Below, piece by piece: positions 23,282 to 34,808 of a DNA stretch of 64,000 bases. Where the stretch lies: the NCBI RefSeq assembly GCF_001649575.2, contig NC_051450.1:15511198-15575197 (forward strand), given 5' to 3'. The notes below the pieces were generated by a model. The model was not told the origin of the DNA and ran no database searches. It saw nothing but the letters and a program-made list of their open reading frames with translations. The stretch's first letter is position 1, and each line of letters opens with the position of its first letter. A program made the translations under genes and the position numbers. This stretch comes from Kryptolebias marmoratus (taxonomy: Eukaryota > Chordata > Actinopteri > Cyprinodontiformes > Rivulidae).

Positions 23282-24183
23282 TACAGACAGAGACGAGAGG
23301 AGATTCGTCTCTGACGCTCCTCAGGAGAGAGATGTGTCCGACCCACCTGCATGGGTTCAGGGTCCTGAGAAGCCTGTGGTGGAGAAATCGCTGGCATGCC
23401 TCCCTGAAACTGAACTGGTGGGTCTCTCTGTCTCCTCGCCCTATTACGGGACCGGATCCTATTATCAAGTCGGATAGTTAGGCTGATTAGTTCTTCCAAA
23501 GTCTCTGGTTCATCTAGGACAGCCAGTTCATCTTTTAACCCTTCGTTAAGAGCGTTGAAATAAACGCTCTTCAATGCAGCTGCATTCCAATTAGTTGCTG
23601 CTGCTCTTATTCTGAAGTCTATAGCAAAATCTGCTACTGTGCGTTGGCCCTGTTTAATCCCCATGAGCTGGCGTGAGTTGAAAGATTTATCAGCGTCTTG
23701 ATTGAAAACCTGTCGGAACTCTTTCAAAAACTCATCAAACGAGCAGTTATAATTTGAGGGTGACGGAAATCGGGCCTGGGCCCAGTCTAAGGCCCGCCCG
23801 GATAACAAGGACAAAACATAAGCGATTTTAGAACCATCTTGAAGGAAACTCTGAGGGGAGTGGTTGAAAATTATAGAACATTGCATCAAAAACCCTTTAC
23901 ATTGGCTCTGGTCTCCAGAAAATCTCTCAGGCAGTGGTGGTCGAACCTCGGAAAACGTGGGCTGGACCGGAGCCGGAACTGGAGCTGGGTCTGACGGAGC
24001 CTCCTGAGAAACGGAAGGTTTGAGATAATCAACAATTTCAGCTAACTGCTTGTTAGTCTCAGCTTGTCGGGCGCTAAGCTCTCTTAAAGCTGCTTCGTGT
24101 GATTGGAGCAGGCTGTGCTGCTCGGATAACGTTCTCCTGATCGCGTCTGCTGGACTTGTTTGTTGGCCTGAGTGTTCTGTCAT
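23215..24183 (-). CDS. gag: Gag protein of the Gypsy chromovirus
   Basis: About 322 residues from the ATG at 24183, beginning MTEHSGQQ. The frame is open further upstream to 24219, but that lies deeper in the LTR. The N-terminal part has a helical heptad-like segment ([19 protein letters not shown]), the middle is a capsid-like domain of the sushi/PEG10 type, and the C-terminus holds one CCHC zinc knuckle ([14 protein letters not shown]). The TAG stop at 23215-23217 lies in the loop of the frameshift hairpin. Unusually, the start codon sits inside the last six bases of the 5' LTR and the primer-binding region is translated. Confidence 0.88.
   Translation of the reverse strand: MTEHSGQQTSPADAIRRTLSEQHSLLQSHEAALRELSARQAETNKQLAEIVDYLKPSVSQEAPSDPAPVPAPVQPTFSEVRPPLPERFSGDQSQCKGFLMQCSIIFNHSPQSFLQDGSKIAYVLSLLSGRALDWAQARFPSPSNYNCSFDEFLKEFRQVFNQDADKSFNSRQLMGIKQGQRTVADFAIDFRIRAAATNWNAAALKSVYFNALNEGLKDELAVLDEPETLEELISLTIRLDNRIRSRNRARRQRDPPVQFQGGMPAISPPQASQDPEPMQVGRTHLSPEERQRRISSRLCLYCGSPGHFLAQCPVRLNSRVRQ
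24166..24176 (-). promoter_or_regulatory. self-primer binding site of the Gypsy chromovirus
   Basis: One base inside the 5' LTR, the element reads AACACTCAGGC. This is perfectly complementary (11 nt) to GCCTGAGTGTT located within the LTR itself (plus 24755-24765 and 19690-19700). No tRNA-type primer site beginning TGG is present next to the LTR. Tf1 of fission yeast and fish sushi elements prime reverse transcription by folding the 5' end of their own RNA onto such an 11-nt site. Confidence 0.75.
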
Positions 24184-24945
24184 ATTGGGGTCTATATTTC
24201 TAGTCCACATGCAGAACACGAATCAGGAGAGCAATAAAAGATATGAATGAGTTTATTTGAACAGCTCTAGAGAATGGAGCGGAAATGGCGGGTCTGGTCC
24301 AGGGGGGAAGGACTCTCGGAGTTTCAGCACGCTACGAAGGACAGCAAGATGATGGTGAGTTCACAGCGTGTGGGAAATCGAATTGCTGGCGGAGAATTGG
24401 AACAATCTTACTTGTGAGCAGGCGTTTGTTGTATTAGGAGGGTAACTGCAGGGTTCGGGGTCCTAGTTCCTTGTGGTCCTGGGGGGAACTGCGCTTAGTC
24501 ACAGAAATCCAGACGGTAGCGAAGGAGGGCGTCGGGGACGGACAGGTAGATTCAGGCCGAACGGAGACAGAGGAGCGGGTCGACTGCCAGTGGAGAGATC
24601 CTTGCGATCAACAGAGGAGGTGAGTCGGGAGAGTCCAGGACTTCTCAGGGCAAACAACCTGGAAACAGGAAACAACGAAGAGAATCACTACTAATTCGGT
24701 CAACGAGAAGAAATAGAGACTAGCTCTAGGGGCTCAGAGGTACCGTGGCTGGCTAACACTCAGGCATCAGAGTGGTGGCAGTCAGCTCCTCTTGTACACC
24801 TTGCCTAACGAGTAGATTGATCTCAGGTGTGCAGGATGACGACACACCACTCCAGAGAGGTGAGTTTGGTGCTATCTGGTGGCGAGATGGTGAGTAGCAG
24901 AACCTAGACTCTCACAAGGAAAACAAGGAACCCTGGAACACAACA
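24178..24945 (-). repeat. 5' LTR of the Gypsy chromovirus
   Basis: 768 bp; in element orientation it runs from 24945 to 24178 and would drive transcription. The putative RNA start lies near 24765, where the 11-mer complementary to the primer-binding site begins. Its last six bases contain the likely gag ATG (24183-24181). Confidence 0.93.
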
Positions 24946-24950
24946 GAAAT

Positions 24951-26327
24951 TCTCTCAGAAACTGCAATTGTTGTGGGAAATGAAAAACTGCCAAGTTATC
25001 GTAGTTCAGAATAACTGTTAAAACCACGTCCTCATTCTGGAAGATAAGCATTGATACCCATTTCTTTGCAGTAATCGTTGAAGAGGTCATGTCATTCCAA
25101 CTTACAGATAGATTTCTAGTTTCAGCCAGTTCCTGTGCTGTGAGCTGGAAGCCGCCACCAAATATTTTGACTTTCTTACTGATAACTCCTCCAATCAACA
25201 GCTTAAAGCTTCACATATCTTGTAGCCTTGGCCTTCTTGCTATCAACCTTTAATGATTGCAGAATGTCCCCTTTAGGTTTTTCTTTGTAATCTAACATAA
25301 ATATACACAAAAATACAAGTTGGGTATGCCAGGCTTATTTCCTTCCCTAGAAAAGTATTTCACCCTTTTGACAATTTTCAGTTCAGGGAGTTATAAAATA
25401 CTAAACTGGAGTAAATGCTTTTTTACTTGTATGAACTAGACACCATATGAAAGGCAATAGTATAGTTATTAAGAACTGATTGAAACTATTTTGTAACACC
25501 ACACTATGGAGCTGCAGACTGTGAGAAAATTGTGCAAACCAAGCAGTTTTTTTATCCAGATCTGAAAGCAGAAATGACTCTGTCCAAACCACACACTGGC
25601 TGATAAAATTGCCCACCCAGGAAATGTCCAACAATAAGGAAATGAGATAACATTTCCACTCTAAACTCACAGTAATCACTAAAGGGCACACAGCTATAAC
25701 ACCATCATCTTTATCTAAATGCAAACCATAAAACAATGTTTTATCATTTGTACAATGTGGGTATGACAGATAGGTGTTTTATGAAGTTACTTAGTGTTTA
25801 CAAGTTGTCATCATTAATTAATGAAAGTGTCAGTATAACAGTCACAGATAAACACAATCTTCACAAGGTTACATAAGCAAACCCATACAGTAAATAATGA
25901 GCTCACAAACAAAAATGAACAGCACTTCGACTAACTAATTACATAAAGTCATCGGCAGCTGACTGTCTGACTGACAGTCTTTTGGAGTCAGCCTGATTCA
26001 AGATGGTCGCCACAGCTGATTAATCTTAGTAAAATGGCTATGCCTCAATCAGTTTTACCGATACTTAGGTAGAATTTGGCGTGGTCATAGATGAGTCATC
26101 CACAAATCATACTCTGAGTGCTAACTGATCACACAAGATCTTTGGTTAAGATGTCGCCATTAACTATTCAAGTTAGCAAAATATCTTGTAAACCAAGCCG
26201 AACAGAAAAGTGAAATTTCAGTGAAACTTTCATAAAGTAATTATTGAATGTACATTGATAAGTGATCCATTTTTGGAGTTGCAAACCCACTAATAGCAGG
26301 ATCTTGTGCCAGAAAATTTTATAGGAG
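24951..26327. other. copy A-copy B spacer, first part
   Basis: AT-rich, non-coding. At about 25,960-26,160 it holds a repeat (ctgattcaagatgg core, then cacagctga) that recurs in the spacers near 36,600, 48,190 and 57,550. Otherwise no feature is recognised. Confidence 0.5.
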
Positions 26328-26332
26328 TAGCC

Positions 26333-26822
26333 TGTTAGAATCTGAGTTTTGGAATTATGTTTTGTCTTCATGTTTCAGTTATAGTTTATTGTTTGTGTTT
26401 TGTCTCTTCCCTGTGCCTCAGCCAACATTCACTTTTCCTCAGTCACTCTCTCTCTCTTCCCCATTCTCACCCATCTACACCTGCCTCTAGCTCCTTAATC
26501 ATCTCACCTGTGCCCACTTCCACTAATCACCCTCTGCCTTTAAAAACCGGGTCACTTCTCTCACTAGCTGCTGGTTCATTGTCATTCTTTGCCTCCCTGA
26601 TGTGCCATCCTTCCGTTTACTCGTGCTTTCTCGTCTCCCAGTGGTTTCTCTTGTCACAGGTCTGTTCATGTTTTGTTTAGTTAATGTTTTTTGAATTTAG
26701 TTTAGATTTTGCTGCCACGTCAGCCTTTGTTTTGGGTTTGCCTCTTATTTCAAAATAAATTTAGTTTTTTACCAACATGAGTCTGCGCTCAGGGTTCGCC
26801 TCCTTCACCCCAATTCCTGACA
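26333..26822 (+). mobile_element. solo LTR (490 bp) with TAGCC target duplication
   Basis: Starts TGTTAGAATC and ends TTCCTGACA, flanked by TAGCC on both sides (26328-26332 and 26823-26827). It contains a TATA-like TTTAAAAACCGGGTCAC promoter segment (about 26,540) and an AATAAA signal (about 26,754), the usual LTR order. The open frame across it is incidental. Confidence 0.85.
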
Positions 26823-27110
26823 TAGCCAGGTGGAAATCATTAACCTCAAGGCGATGCACTCTGGTTTATCATTATTGGTTTTCCTGCTTGGCACAATAAA
26901 AAATTAACTTAGTCAGGCCCTGACATTAACCCCGGTTTATCGTGTTTCACTGCTTTTTTTCGTCCCACTGAACAAAAGGCACAGAACACCTGAACATGCT
27001 CAGCAACAGGTTTTATTACTGTGTCAGCGCCTGAGTCAGGTCTTATCACATGCTGCAGGTGATCACAGCAATCACTCTGTGAAATAATGCTTGATTTGTT
27101 AATAATTTAT

Positions 27111-28613
27111 TACAACCTTAATTTGAAAAAAGTTAAGATGTTGTGTGCAGTGTAAATAAAAACCGAATGCAATGATTTTCAAATTGAATAAACCCATTTT
27201 GTTTTCAAGACAGAACATACTAAACATATCAAATGTTGAAACTAAAAAAATCATTAAGTAATTTTGAATTTGATGGCAGCAACAGATCTCAAAAGGGTTA
27301 GAACAGGACCATGTTTACCCCTCGAAATACCTCTTCTTCTTTTAACACCAGTCTGTAAAGGTCTAGGAACTGAGGAGAGCAGCTGCTGGAGGTTTCGGAG
27401 GGGAATATTGTCTCATTCTTGTCTGATGGAGGATTCTAGCTGTTCAACAGTTTTGGGTTTTCATTTCATTCTCTTTTTGTTTTCACATGTTTTTGAGGTC
27501 TGGACTGCAGGCAGGTGAGTTCAGCTCCTGGACTCTTATCCTGTGAAGCCCTGTTGTTGTAATGAATGCAGTCTAGGGTTTCATTGCTGAAATATGCAAG
27601 GCCTTCCCTGAAAAGGACATCTGGATGGGAGCACATGTTCTAAAACTTGTGTATAAGTTTCTGCATCGATTGGGCCTTTCCAGATGTGTAAGATGCCCAT
27701 GTCATAGACACTAATGTACTCCCATAACATCAGAGAGGCAGGCTTTTGAACCGTGTGCTGATAGCAAGCCAGATGGTCCTCTTTAATATGTTGGACGTGG
27801 TGTCCGGGATTTCCAAAAACAATTTCAAACGTAGATTTGTCTGACCACAGAACAGTTTACATCTCTACCTCAGTCCATTTTAAATTAGTTTTGGCCCAGA
27901 TAACATGGCAGCATTTCTGGATGGGTTTTACACCTGGCTGCTTATTTTCCTGATAGAGCTTTAACCAACATTTGTGAATGGTTCAGATAACTGATTTGTG
28001 GAAGTGTTCCTGAGTCCATGCAGTGATGTCCAGGGCAAAACCAGACCTGTTTTTTTTAATGCTGTGGTCCCTGACGGCCAAAGATCAGGGGCATTTAGTA
28101 TTGACTTTCAGCCTTGACCTTTGACCTCACAGATTTCTCCAGATTCTTTAAATCTTTTGATGATATTATGAACTGTAGATGATAAAATAAATTCTTCTCA
28201 AGTTTCCATTAAAAAAGATTAGTATAAAATTGTTCCACAATTTTAAGACAATTTTTGGCAGACAGGAGAGCCTCTGCCCATCTTTACTTCTGATATATAT
28301 TCAGCGTCTTTAAAATGTTTTGTCTTACTGACCTGTTTGCCAATTAACCTAATTCATTGCAAAATGCTCCTCCAGCTGTTTCTTTATTTGTGCCACTTAC
28401 CTTTTCATTCTTTTACTGCCCTTGTAACAACTTTTTAAAGATGTGTCACTGCCATAAAATTCGAAATGACCTTATTTTCTCCAAAAAGAAAAGGTACAGT
28501 TTTTTTTGTTTAAACATTTAGTATGTTGAAACATGGGGGATGAATAAAAGACGGGTTTATGGAATTTGCAAATCATTACCCAACATTCCAGCTTTTTTAG
28601 AACTGGGGTTGTA
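27111..28613 (-). mobile_element. degenerate Tc1/mariner-superfamily element, about 1.5 kb
   Basis: Ends are inverted relatives: TACAACC... at 27111 and ...GGTTGTA at 28613, with matching sub-terminal blocks (aatgattttcaaattgaataaaccc at the left against gggtttatggaatttgcaaatcatt at the right). On the minus strand, fragments in shifting frames resemble a Tc1-type DDE transposase: HNIIKRFKESGEI near 28,150 and SLMLWEYISVYDMGILHIWKG near 27,700. Stops and frameshifts show it is dead. The superfamily is judged from these fragments only. Confidence 0.6.
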
Positions 28614-29288
28614 TACATTATGACTCTGTTGACGAGCTGATGATCGCTGGTTTAACCCTTTAAACAACTCACCACAACCCCCATGAAAAGTTCTTAAATT
28701 ACTCCTAAAACTTGTCAGCACCAGTTAAAAAATGCTGGTATCAGTGGGTGCATGAGGCAACAATTTTGTATAGCAATTTGAAACATAATTTAAAAAATAA
28801 TAATAATAGTCATTAAAAGGATGAGAAGAAGAAGAAGAATCCCAGAATCTTAAACCCAGTTATATTATTTAATTCTGTCTGGTCATTTAATTGCTAGCCT
28901 AGAAGCATCTTGTTTTCTAACTATTTATTTATAATTACGTGCACATAAAAAAAAATCATAATTAAAAATGTTTTAAAAATTTGATTGGAGGAGCCTTAGC
29001 ATAAAGTGGGCAGGTCTATACCCTTCCAGGCCCACCCATAGCCACACCCTTGGTGGTAACTTTAGCAGTGCTGTGTATATTGGAGAGCTGTTTCAATATT
29101 TGTGCTGTGCTCGTTTCATTGAATTGGCTCTGTGATTACTTTTATTGTTGGTCCAATAACTGTTCCCTAGTTTAAAAATCAAGGTAATTATTGTGACTTC
29201 CTTAATTGTTCCGGGTTTAATATTACTTAGGTCATCTCACCCTCTGTTTGCCAATGAGAAGCCTCCATAAGCTGAACCATATGTCAAC
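28614..29288. other. 5' flank of copy B
   Basis: Non-coding. From about 28,970 it is homologous to the 5' flanks of copies C-E (taaagtgggcagg...cagg...cccatagccacaccc block), so it belongs to the duplicated unit. A GAA-type microsatellite lies at about 28,825-28,838. The HNF1-like site of the other copies is degraded here (gtttaatattact, about 29,216). Confidence 0.5.
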
Positions 29289-32200
29289 ATGAGCAGCTTC
29301 GGACAGGTCCTGGAGGAGGTTGGGGAGTTTGGTTTGTTTCAGAAGTGCCTGCTTGCTGCGTTATGTATCCCCGCCATTTTTGGAGCTTTCGACGTGATCG
29401 GCCAGGTGTTCACAGGCATGAGCTTTCCACACCACTGTAACACGGACTGGATCTTGGAGAGAGGACCAAACCTGACAGAGGAGAAACAAAAACATCTCAC
29501 CATCCCAGTGGACGACGATGGAAGGTTTGAAAGCTGTAAAATGTTCACACCTGTGGATCTGGATTTGGAAACGATTGAACGATACGGCCTTAACAGCACA
29601 ACAACATGCATACATGGATGGAAGTATGAGGTTCAGCCTGGGGTTTCCACAATTGTCACAGAGGTAAACCGAAAACAACAAATTACCATTCATTAACTTA
29701 TCTATGTTTGCAGGCTTGTAGGATTAGCCTCATCTTGTGTGTTCAGCTTCTTTGCTGTTTAATTAGATTTATGTTGTTTACAAAACTGTGTATGAATCTT
29801 GAGTTTTTATCTTTCCTTTGTATTTTGTATTCCAGGAGCTAGCCTATCCAACCATCTTATAAAATGGTTTTGATGAGTATCTCTACATTTTGAACAACTT
29901 TCAAAGTTTTACTTCTACAATATTTTATTTTTTTCAGTCCAATATGTAACCATTGTTAAGCAACTGTATATTTTTTAATTTGTTGAGCCATTTTAGAGCT
30001 AAACTGAAGGGACAAGTTGGATTTCTCTGTTGTACTCCACTTGGTTACTTTTCCCATTTTTAAACACACAACTTGCTAACAAATTCAAGGAAAAACAAAA
30101 CTAGAGCCCAAAGAAAAACATTCAAAGACTTTTAGAAAGTATACAGAATGACTCACCAAAGCCACTTAATAAGATTTACCAAAGAAACAAAGTCTGATTC
30201 TTTGGGAGCGAAGTATAAAGGAATTTTAGTTGGTTTGAATTTTTGCATAGTACATCATGTGTTCCTCCTGTAATAAATGTCCTTCTTTGCAGTTTGACCT
30301 CGTTTGTGATAAGAACAGTTTGACTGAGGTTTCCCAGTCTCTCCACATGGCAGGTTTTCTTTGTGGAGCGTTGGTGTTTGGGTCTATTTCTGACAGGTAG
30401 TACATCCCATCTTTATATCTACACCTCTTCTTTAGTAAAAAACTGTTAACATTTACAACTGCTAATAATAAAAGCTTCAGTAAATATGCATTGGGATTGA
30501 ATGTACAAAATATTTAGAAGTAAACCAACATCTGTTGTCGTTTTTACAGGTTTGGCAGGAAATTTGCGATCCTCCTTTCACTTTTCCTCACGATGCTGTT
30601 TGGTGTGATGACGGCTTTCTCACCAACTATCTATGTTTATATGGTTCTTAGATTTTTCAGTGGAGTCTCAAGTGGTGTTATTGTTATGAACACATCTGTA
30701 TTGAGTATGTCAACATTTTTTTACACGTGTATTATTAGTATTACTGAGTTTTTATGCTAGAAGTAGCATAGACTGCATGCGTATTGATAAGAAAATCAGA
30801 TAATATGAACTTTTTTTCATTTGCTTCTGATTTCTTTTTTTGCAGTGGTGGAATGGATTGATCCTTCAAAATCGGCTTTTTGCACAATGGCTAACACGAG
30901 TTTGTTTGCTGTTGGTGAGATGCTGTTGTCTGGTATCGCTTATCCAGCTGCAAATTGGAGGATTCTGTGGCTGGTGCTGTTCGCCCCTCTTATTGTTTAC
31001 CTGGTGACCATGTACTGGTTAGCAACAGTTTTATCTGAGAATATCATTATCATCCACCAGCCAAGCACAGACAATGAAGGTTGAGTTAGAACTGGGTTCT
31101 AAACTGGGTTTGAACTGGAACTTCTGTTGTTTCGACAGGTTTCTCCCAGAGTCAGCTCGATGGCTCATGACGCAGGGCAGGAAGAAGGAGGCACAAAAGC
31201 AGCTTGAGCGAGCAGCCAGAGTGAACAAAAGGAGTTTACCAGAAGATCTCCTAGATAAGGTCGTCACACAAACTCCACTTTGACCTTTCAAAACTCCAAA
31301 AAGTATTTAAAATATTTAACATTTTCAACATTTCTTTTTTCATAGGTGAATGTGGAGAGTAATCAGGACATAAAGAACATGTTGGACATCTTCCGAATAC
31401 CATATTTGAGAAAACGCACTGCAATTATGGCCTTTAACTGGTGCGTTCCCTTAAGCAATAGTTCAGCTGTTTGGGGTTTGTTAGTTTGGGGTGGCATTCT
31501 GTGAAAAGGTTATGAACCATGATTATCATTGTAGTGTTAAACAAGCTGCATTGAGAGATAATGTTCTAAAGTAACACAGAAAAAACTGAAAGACAAAAAA
31601 ACTTTAAACAATGATTTATTTACATATTTACAGGTCATGGAATGACTTTTGAATGAACAGTACCAGGTAAATTTTATGGCTGACTGAGTTGATCCAACAT
31701 TGAAATTGACATTTAAACACTAAATATGAATTAAAATAATATAACTGAAATGAGAAAGATGGGCAGTACTAATTAGAAGTTTATTAGGTTTAATTAAGAT
31801 GATGAAGAAAACTAAAGAAGTACTGTCACAATAATTGTTAGTAAGAATTAATAAAATATTTTATGGCCACACTTCATAACCATAAGCTGGTAAGGTCTGA
31901 CTCTGATGAAGGTTTGTCCCACTATTTATTACAGTCAGTGGCCTAAGGTTTGAGTCAGTGAGCGCTGAAGATGGTCATTGCTCGTCCATTGTCCATAGAT
32001 GCATGATGAACTCCCGAATAACTCAGTGCAGACCTCCTAAAAGTCACTGCAGTTTGAAGAAAGGTTCAGTCATCCTCTGTCCAAATCTCAGGTTGTCATT
32101 GGCAGTCTTGCTTAAAATGTTTGTCTAGACTAACAGAGATTTTGTTGCTTCAAATTCTTTTGTATAACATCAGCTCGTGCATTAATTCCTAATAAACTTA

Positions 32201-34635
32201 AGGAGAGCTGGTCGCTGGTTTGCACTATGGGTCCAACTTATGAAACAAGGTTACAAAAAGATTTAAAGTATGTATGTTACATTGTACAGATAAGAAAATA
32301 TGAAGACAAGAGCAACCAAGGCCAACAAAAAAGGTCTTTTTGGTCACCAGAGTCAGATAAGTGAGGAGGGAAAAGCAGAGAAGCCCACAAAGCTGGTTAT
32401 AGTTAAACTAACCAACACAAGCTTGCCACATAAATTACACACACACTTTATGACTCATCGCCTGAGGTAAAAAACTAATTAACTAATTATACCCATTTCT
32501 CTCATCCAAAGTATCAATCAAAACACAAATATTAACAAAAGTGGACAAGAATACTTGTAGCACTTCTGAAGAGCAAAAAGATGATTATCAGAAAAAAATC
32601 ACACGAAAGTCTATAAAAGACAAGGGAAATTAAAAGGGAAATATTTTACTTTTAGCACATCAAGACTTAATTAGTGCCTTTAGTTATAGAATTTCAACAA
32701 AAGTTAAGAATACAACTTGAGATTTAAATTTTTTTGTTTTTCTCTGTCTCTAGCTTCCACTATCTGTCTGCTGTCACAAGAAGATAAGGATTTTCATTGT
32801 CCTCAATGTCTGAGTAAACACAGCAACTGGGTTTTAGTGATTTCTGAGAGGCTAGCCTCAACATTCCTGTGTGGCCTTAATAAGCCTTACAACAATGTTC
32901 AGTGTCTGTTTAAAGGAAAAGTGGAAACTCTTTTGCCCACTTTGCAAATGTACTTTTATGCAGATTACAATGTTTTTCCAGACATGATCGCTACATCAAA
33001 GAATTTAGTTCTGACTGGCATAACAAGCTAACGTCTAGTCCGAGCAAGGCTAAGACCAATGTAGATTGTTGCTGACCAGCCATTAGTGCTTACATTTAGT
33101 CAAAATTTAATTCCATTTCTCAAAACTGAGGTTGTCCAAAAACCTATCTACAACCTTTTCACATAACCCAAATTCAAATCATTTGAACAATCACTTTGAG
33201 GTCGGATCATTTGTATGTGTTTGAAATCGTAAAACTAAACTTTGCATCTGCCTCTAGGTTTTCAGCAAGTGCTTTGTATTATGGACTGAGCCTGAATATT
33301 GGGAGTTTCGGCCTCGATATTTACCTCACACAGCTCATCTTTGGCTTTGTTGAAATTCCTGCTAACATGAGCGCCTGGCCTTTGATTCAACACTTTGGGA
33401 GGAGAATGTGTGAAGCAGGTTTCCTGTTCTTCGGTGGTGCCTCTTGTCTGCTGACACTAGCCGTCCCAAAAGGTATCTTTGGAACTCTGTTAATGTTTAT
33501 TTTTTCTGTTTTATGTATAGAGAGATAATATTTTAGTTATACATGTGTTTCTTGTACATTATGTACCAATCAGATCTTCCTGTGGTGGTGACAGTCATAG
33601 CAATGCTGGGAAAATTCTCTGCCACAGCTGCTTTCAGTACAGCCTACGTTTACACAGCTGAATTATACCCAACCAATATAAGGTAATGTTCATCGGCTGT
33701 TTTATCTGCTTCTCTTAAACATAATATCAAATCACTTATACCTGCTCTATATTTTATAAATATACTAATAACTATTTTACAAAACATTTCACCTCCTTTG
33801 AGTTCATGTTTCATGGAATTTAGTGGTATTTTGCAAATGCAAATAGCAGCAGCAGCTAGCTGTAGCACTTCTAGCGCAACCTTGGGGCAGGAATATCAGA
33901 ATATATCTACTGGGATAACTCTGTAATTTAAAATTAACATGTTCATTTGAAAGAACCACTGTGATTTTGTTTAATTTGGAGTGAACATTGTGAAATATCA
34001 TTTATTTATTATGGTTTAAAATTGTTTCAATTCTTCTATAGTTATAATGTTTTATTGTTGACTTTTTTCCAATTCAACAAATCTTTGAAAGGTATAGAAA
34101 CTAATTTTTCATATTTTTGTGGGACATTGTATGGATATTTTTATCTAATAAATTATGTATAATCTGCTCACTTTGTTTAAAAGTTGTATTCTGCTGTTGT
34201 CAGTGTCATGCATTCCTGATATAAGTTTACTCCTGAATGTTTCTTTCTGCAGGCATAGTGGTATGGGTCTGAACTCCATGAGTGCTCGCGTGGGGGGCAT
34301 CCTGGCACCCCTGATCAGACTTCTGGATGTTTACCATCCTACCGTTCCCATGGTGATTTATGGTATCATCCCAGTCGCTGCTGGTGGTTTCTGTTTACTG
34401 CTGCCTGAAACCCTCAATGTTGAACTTCAGGACCACACTGAGCTCAAGTAATCTCATTACTACAGCTAATAATATGATGTAACACAATGTTTAGCACATT
34501 ATACACTAACTGTATATGTGTTCCTTCTGTTTGTAAATTAGATACACGACTAATGGAACAGCGGGGGACCGAAGCTGCTCTGAAGGTGTTGAAGAGGAAT
34601 TCTCATTTATGCTAAAATCAAAAGAAGACATTTAA
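29289..34635 (+). CDS. slc22a13-like: SLC22 organic ion transporter, copy B (SLC22A13/OAT10-like)
   Basis: Same ten-exon plan as copy A: 29289-29663, 30293-30396, 30550-30704, 30846-31017, 31139-31259, 31346-31440, 33258-33472, 33574-33682, 34253-34447, 34542-34635 (TAA); 544 residues. The start [18 protein letters not shown] follows atgtcaac. Extracellular loop Cys and the [10 protein letters not shown] closing motif are kept, as are the SDRFGRKF signature, [47 protein letters not shown] and [17 protein letters not shown]. The last exon is longer than in C and D (94 against 64 nt) and gives a unique acidic tail ending KSKEDI. Intron 6 is 1.8 kb. It lacks the intron 1 LTR and intron 8 Tc1 found in C and D. 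All exons are open. Confidence 0.88.
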
Positions 34636-34808
34636 TATTTTTCCTTTTTATTAGCAGGTATAAAAGTTGTAAAGAAAAAAACCTTTTAGCCAAAAGAACT
34701 GCATACTATATTTTCGTAAGCATGTGTAAAATGATTATTAATGAAAAAAAGAACTTGTTTCAAAAAACATGTAAAAATAAATAAATAAATGAAAATAAAA
34801 AATTGGAC

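Larger units (their letters stand above)
19113..24945 (-). mobile_element. complete Ty3/Gypsy chromovirus (sushi-like LTR retrotransposon), 5,833 bp
   Basis: Two 768-bp LTRs (19113-19880 and 24178-24945) enclose gag and pol, all read on the minus strand. LTR ends are TG...CA. Flanks GAAAT (19108-19112 and 24946-24950) are a perfect 5-bp target duplication. By eye the LTRs differ at one base (G at 19742, A at 24807), so the insertion is very recent. A polypurine tract (GAGGGGGGGG on the minus strand, 19884-19893) adjoins the 3' LTR and overlaps the pol stop. Domain order protease-RT-RNaseH-integrase-chromodomain marks the chromovirus branch, and the single CCHC gag knuckle, -1 frameshift and self-priming site match the sushi group. 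No envelope gene is present. Both reading frames are open, so it may still be active. Confidence 0.95.

Noticed and set aside
26357..26680. 107-codon open frame
   Set aside because: Lies wholly within the TAGCC-flanked solo LTR.
29339..29693. Recurring antisense open frames over exon 1 of copies B-E
   Set aside because: They repeat because the exon sequence repeats; codon pattern and splice context belong to the plus strand.
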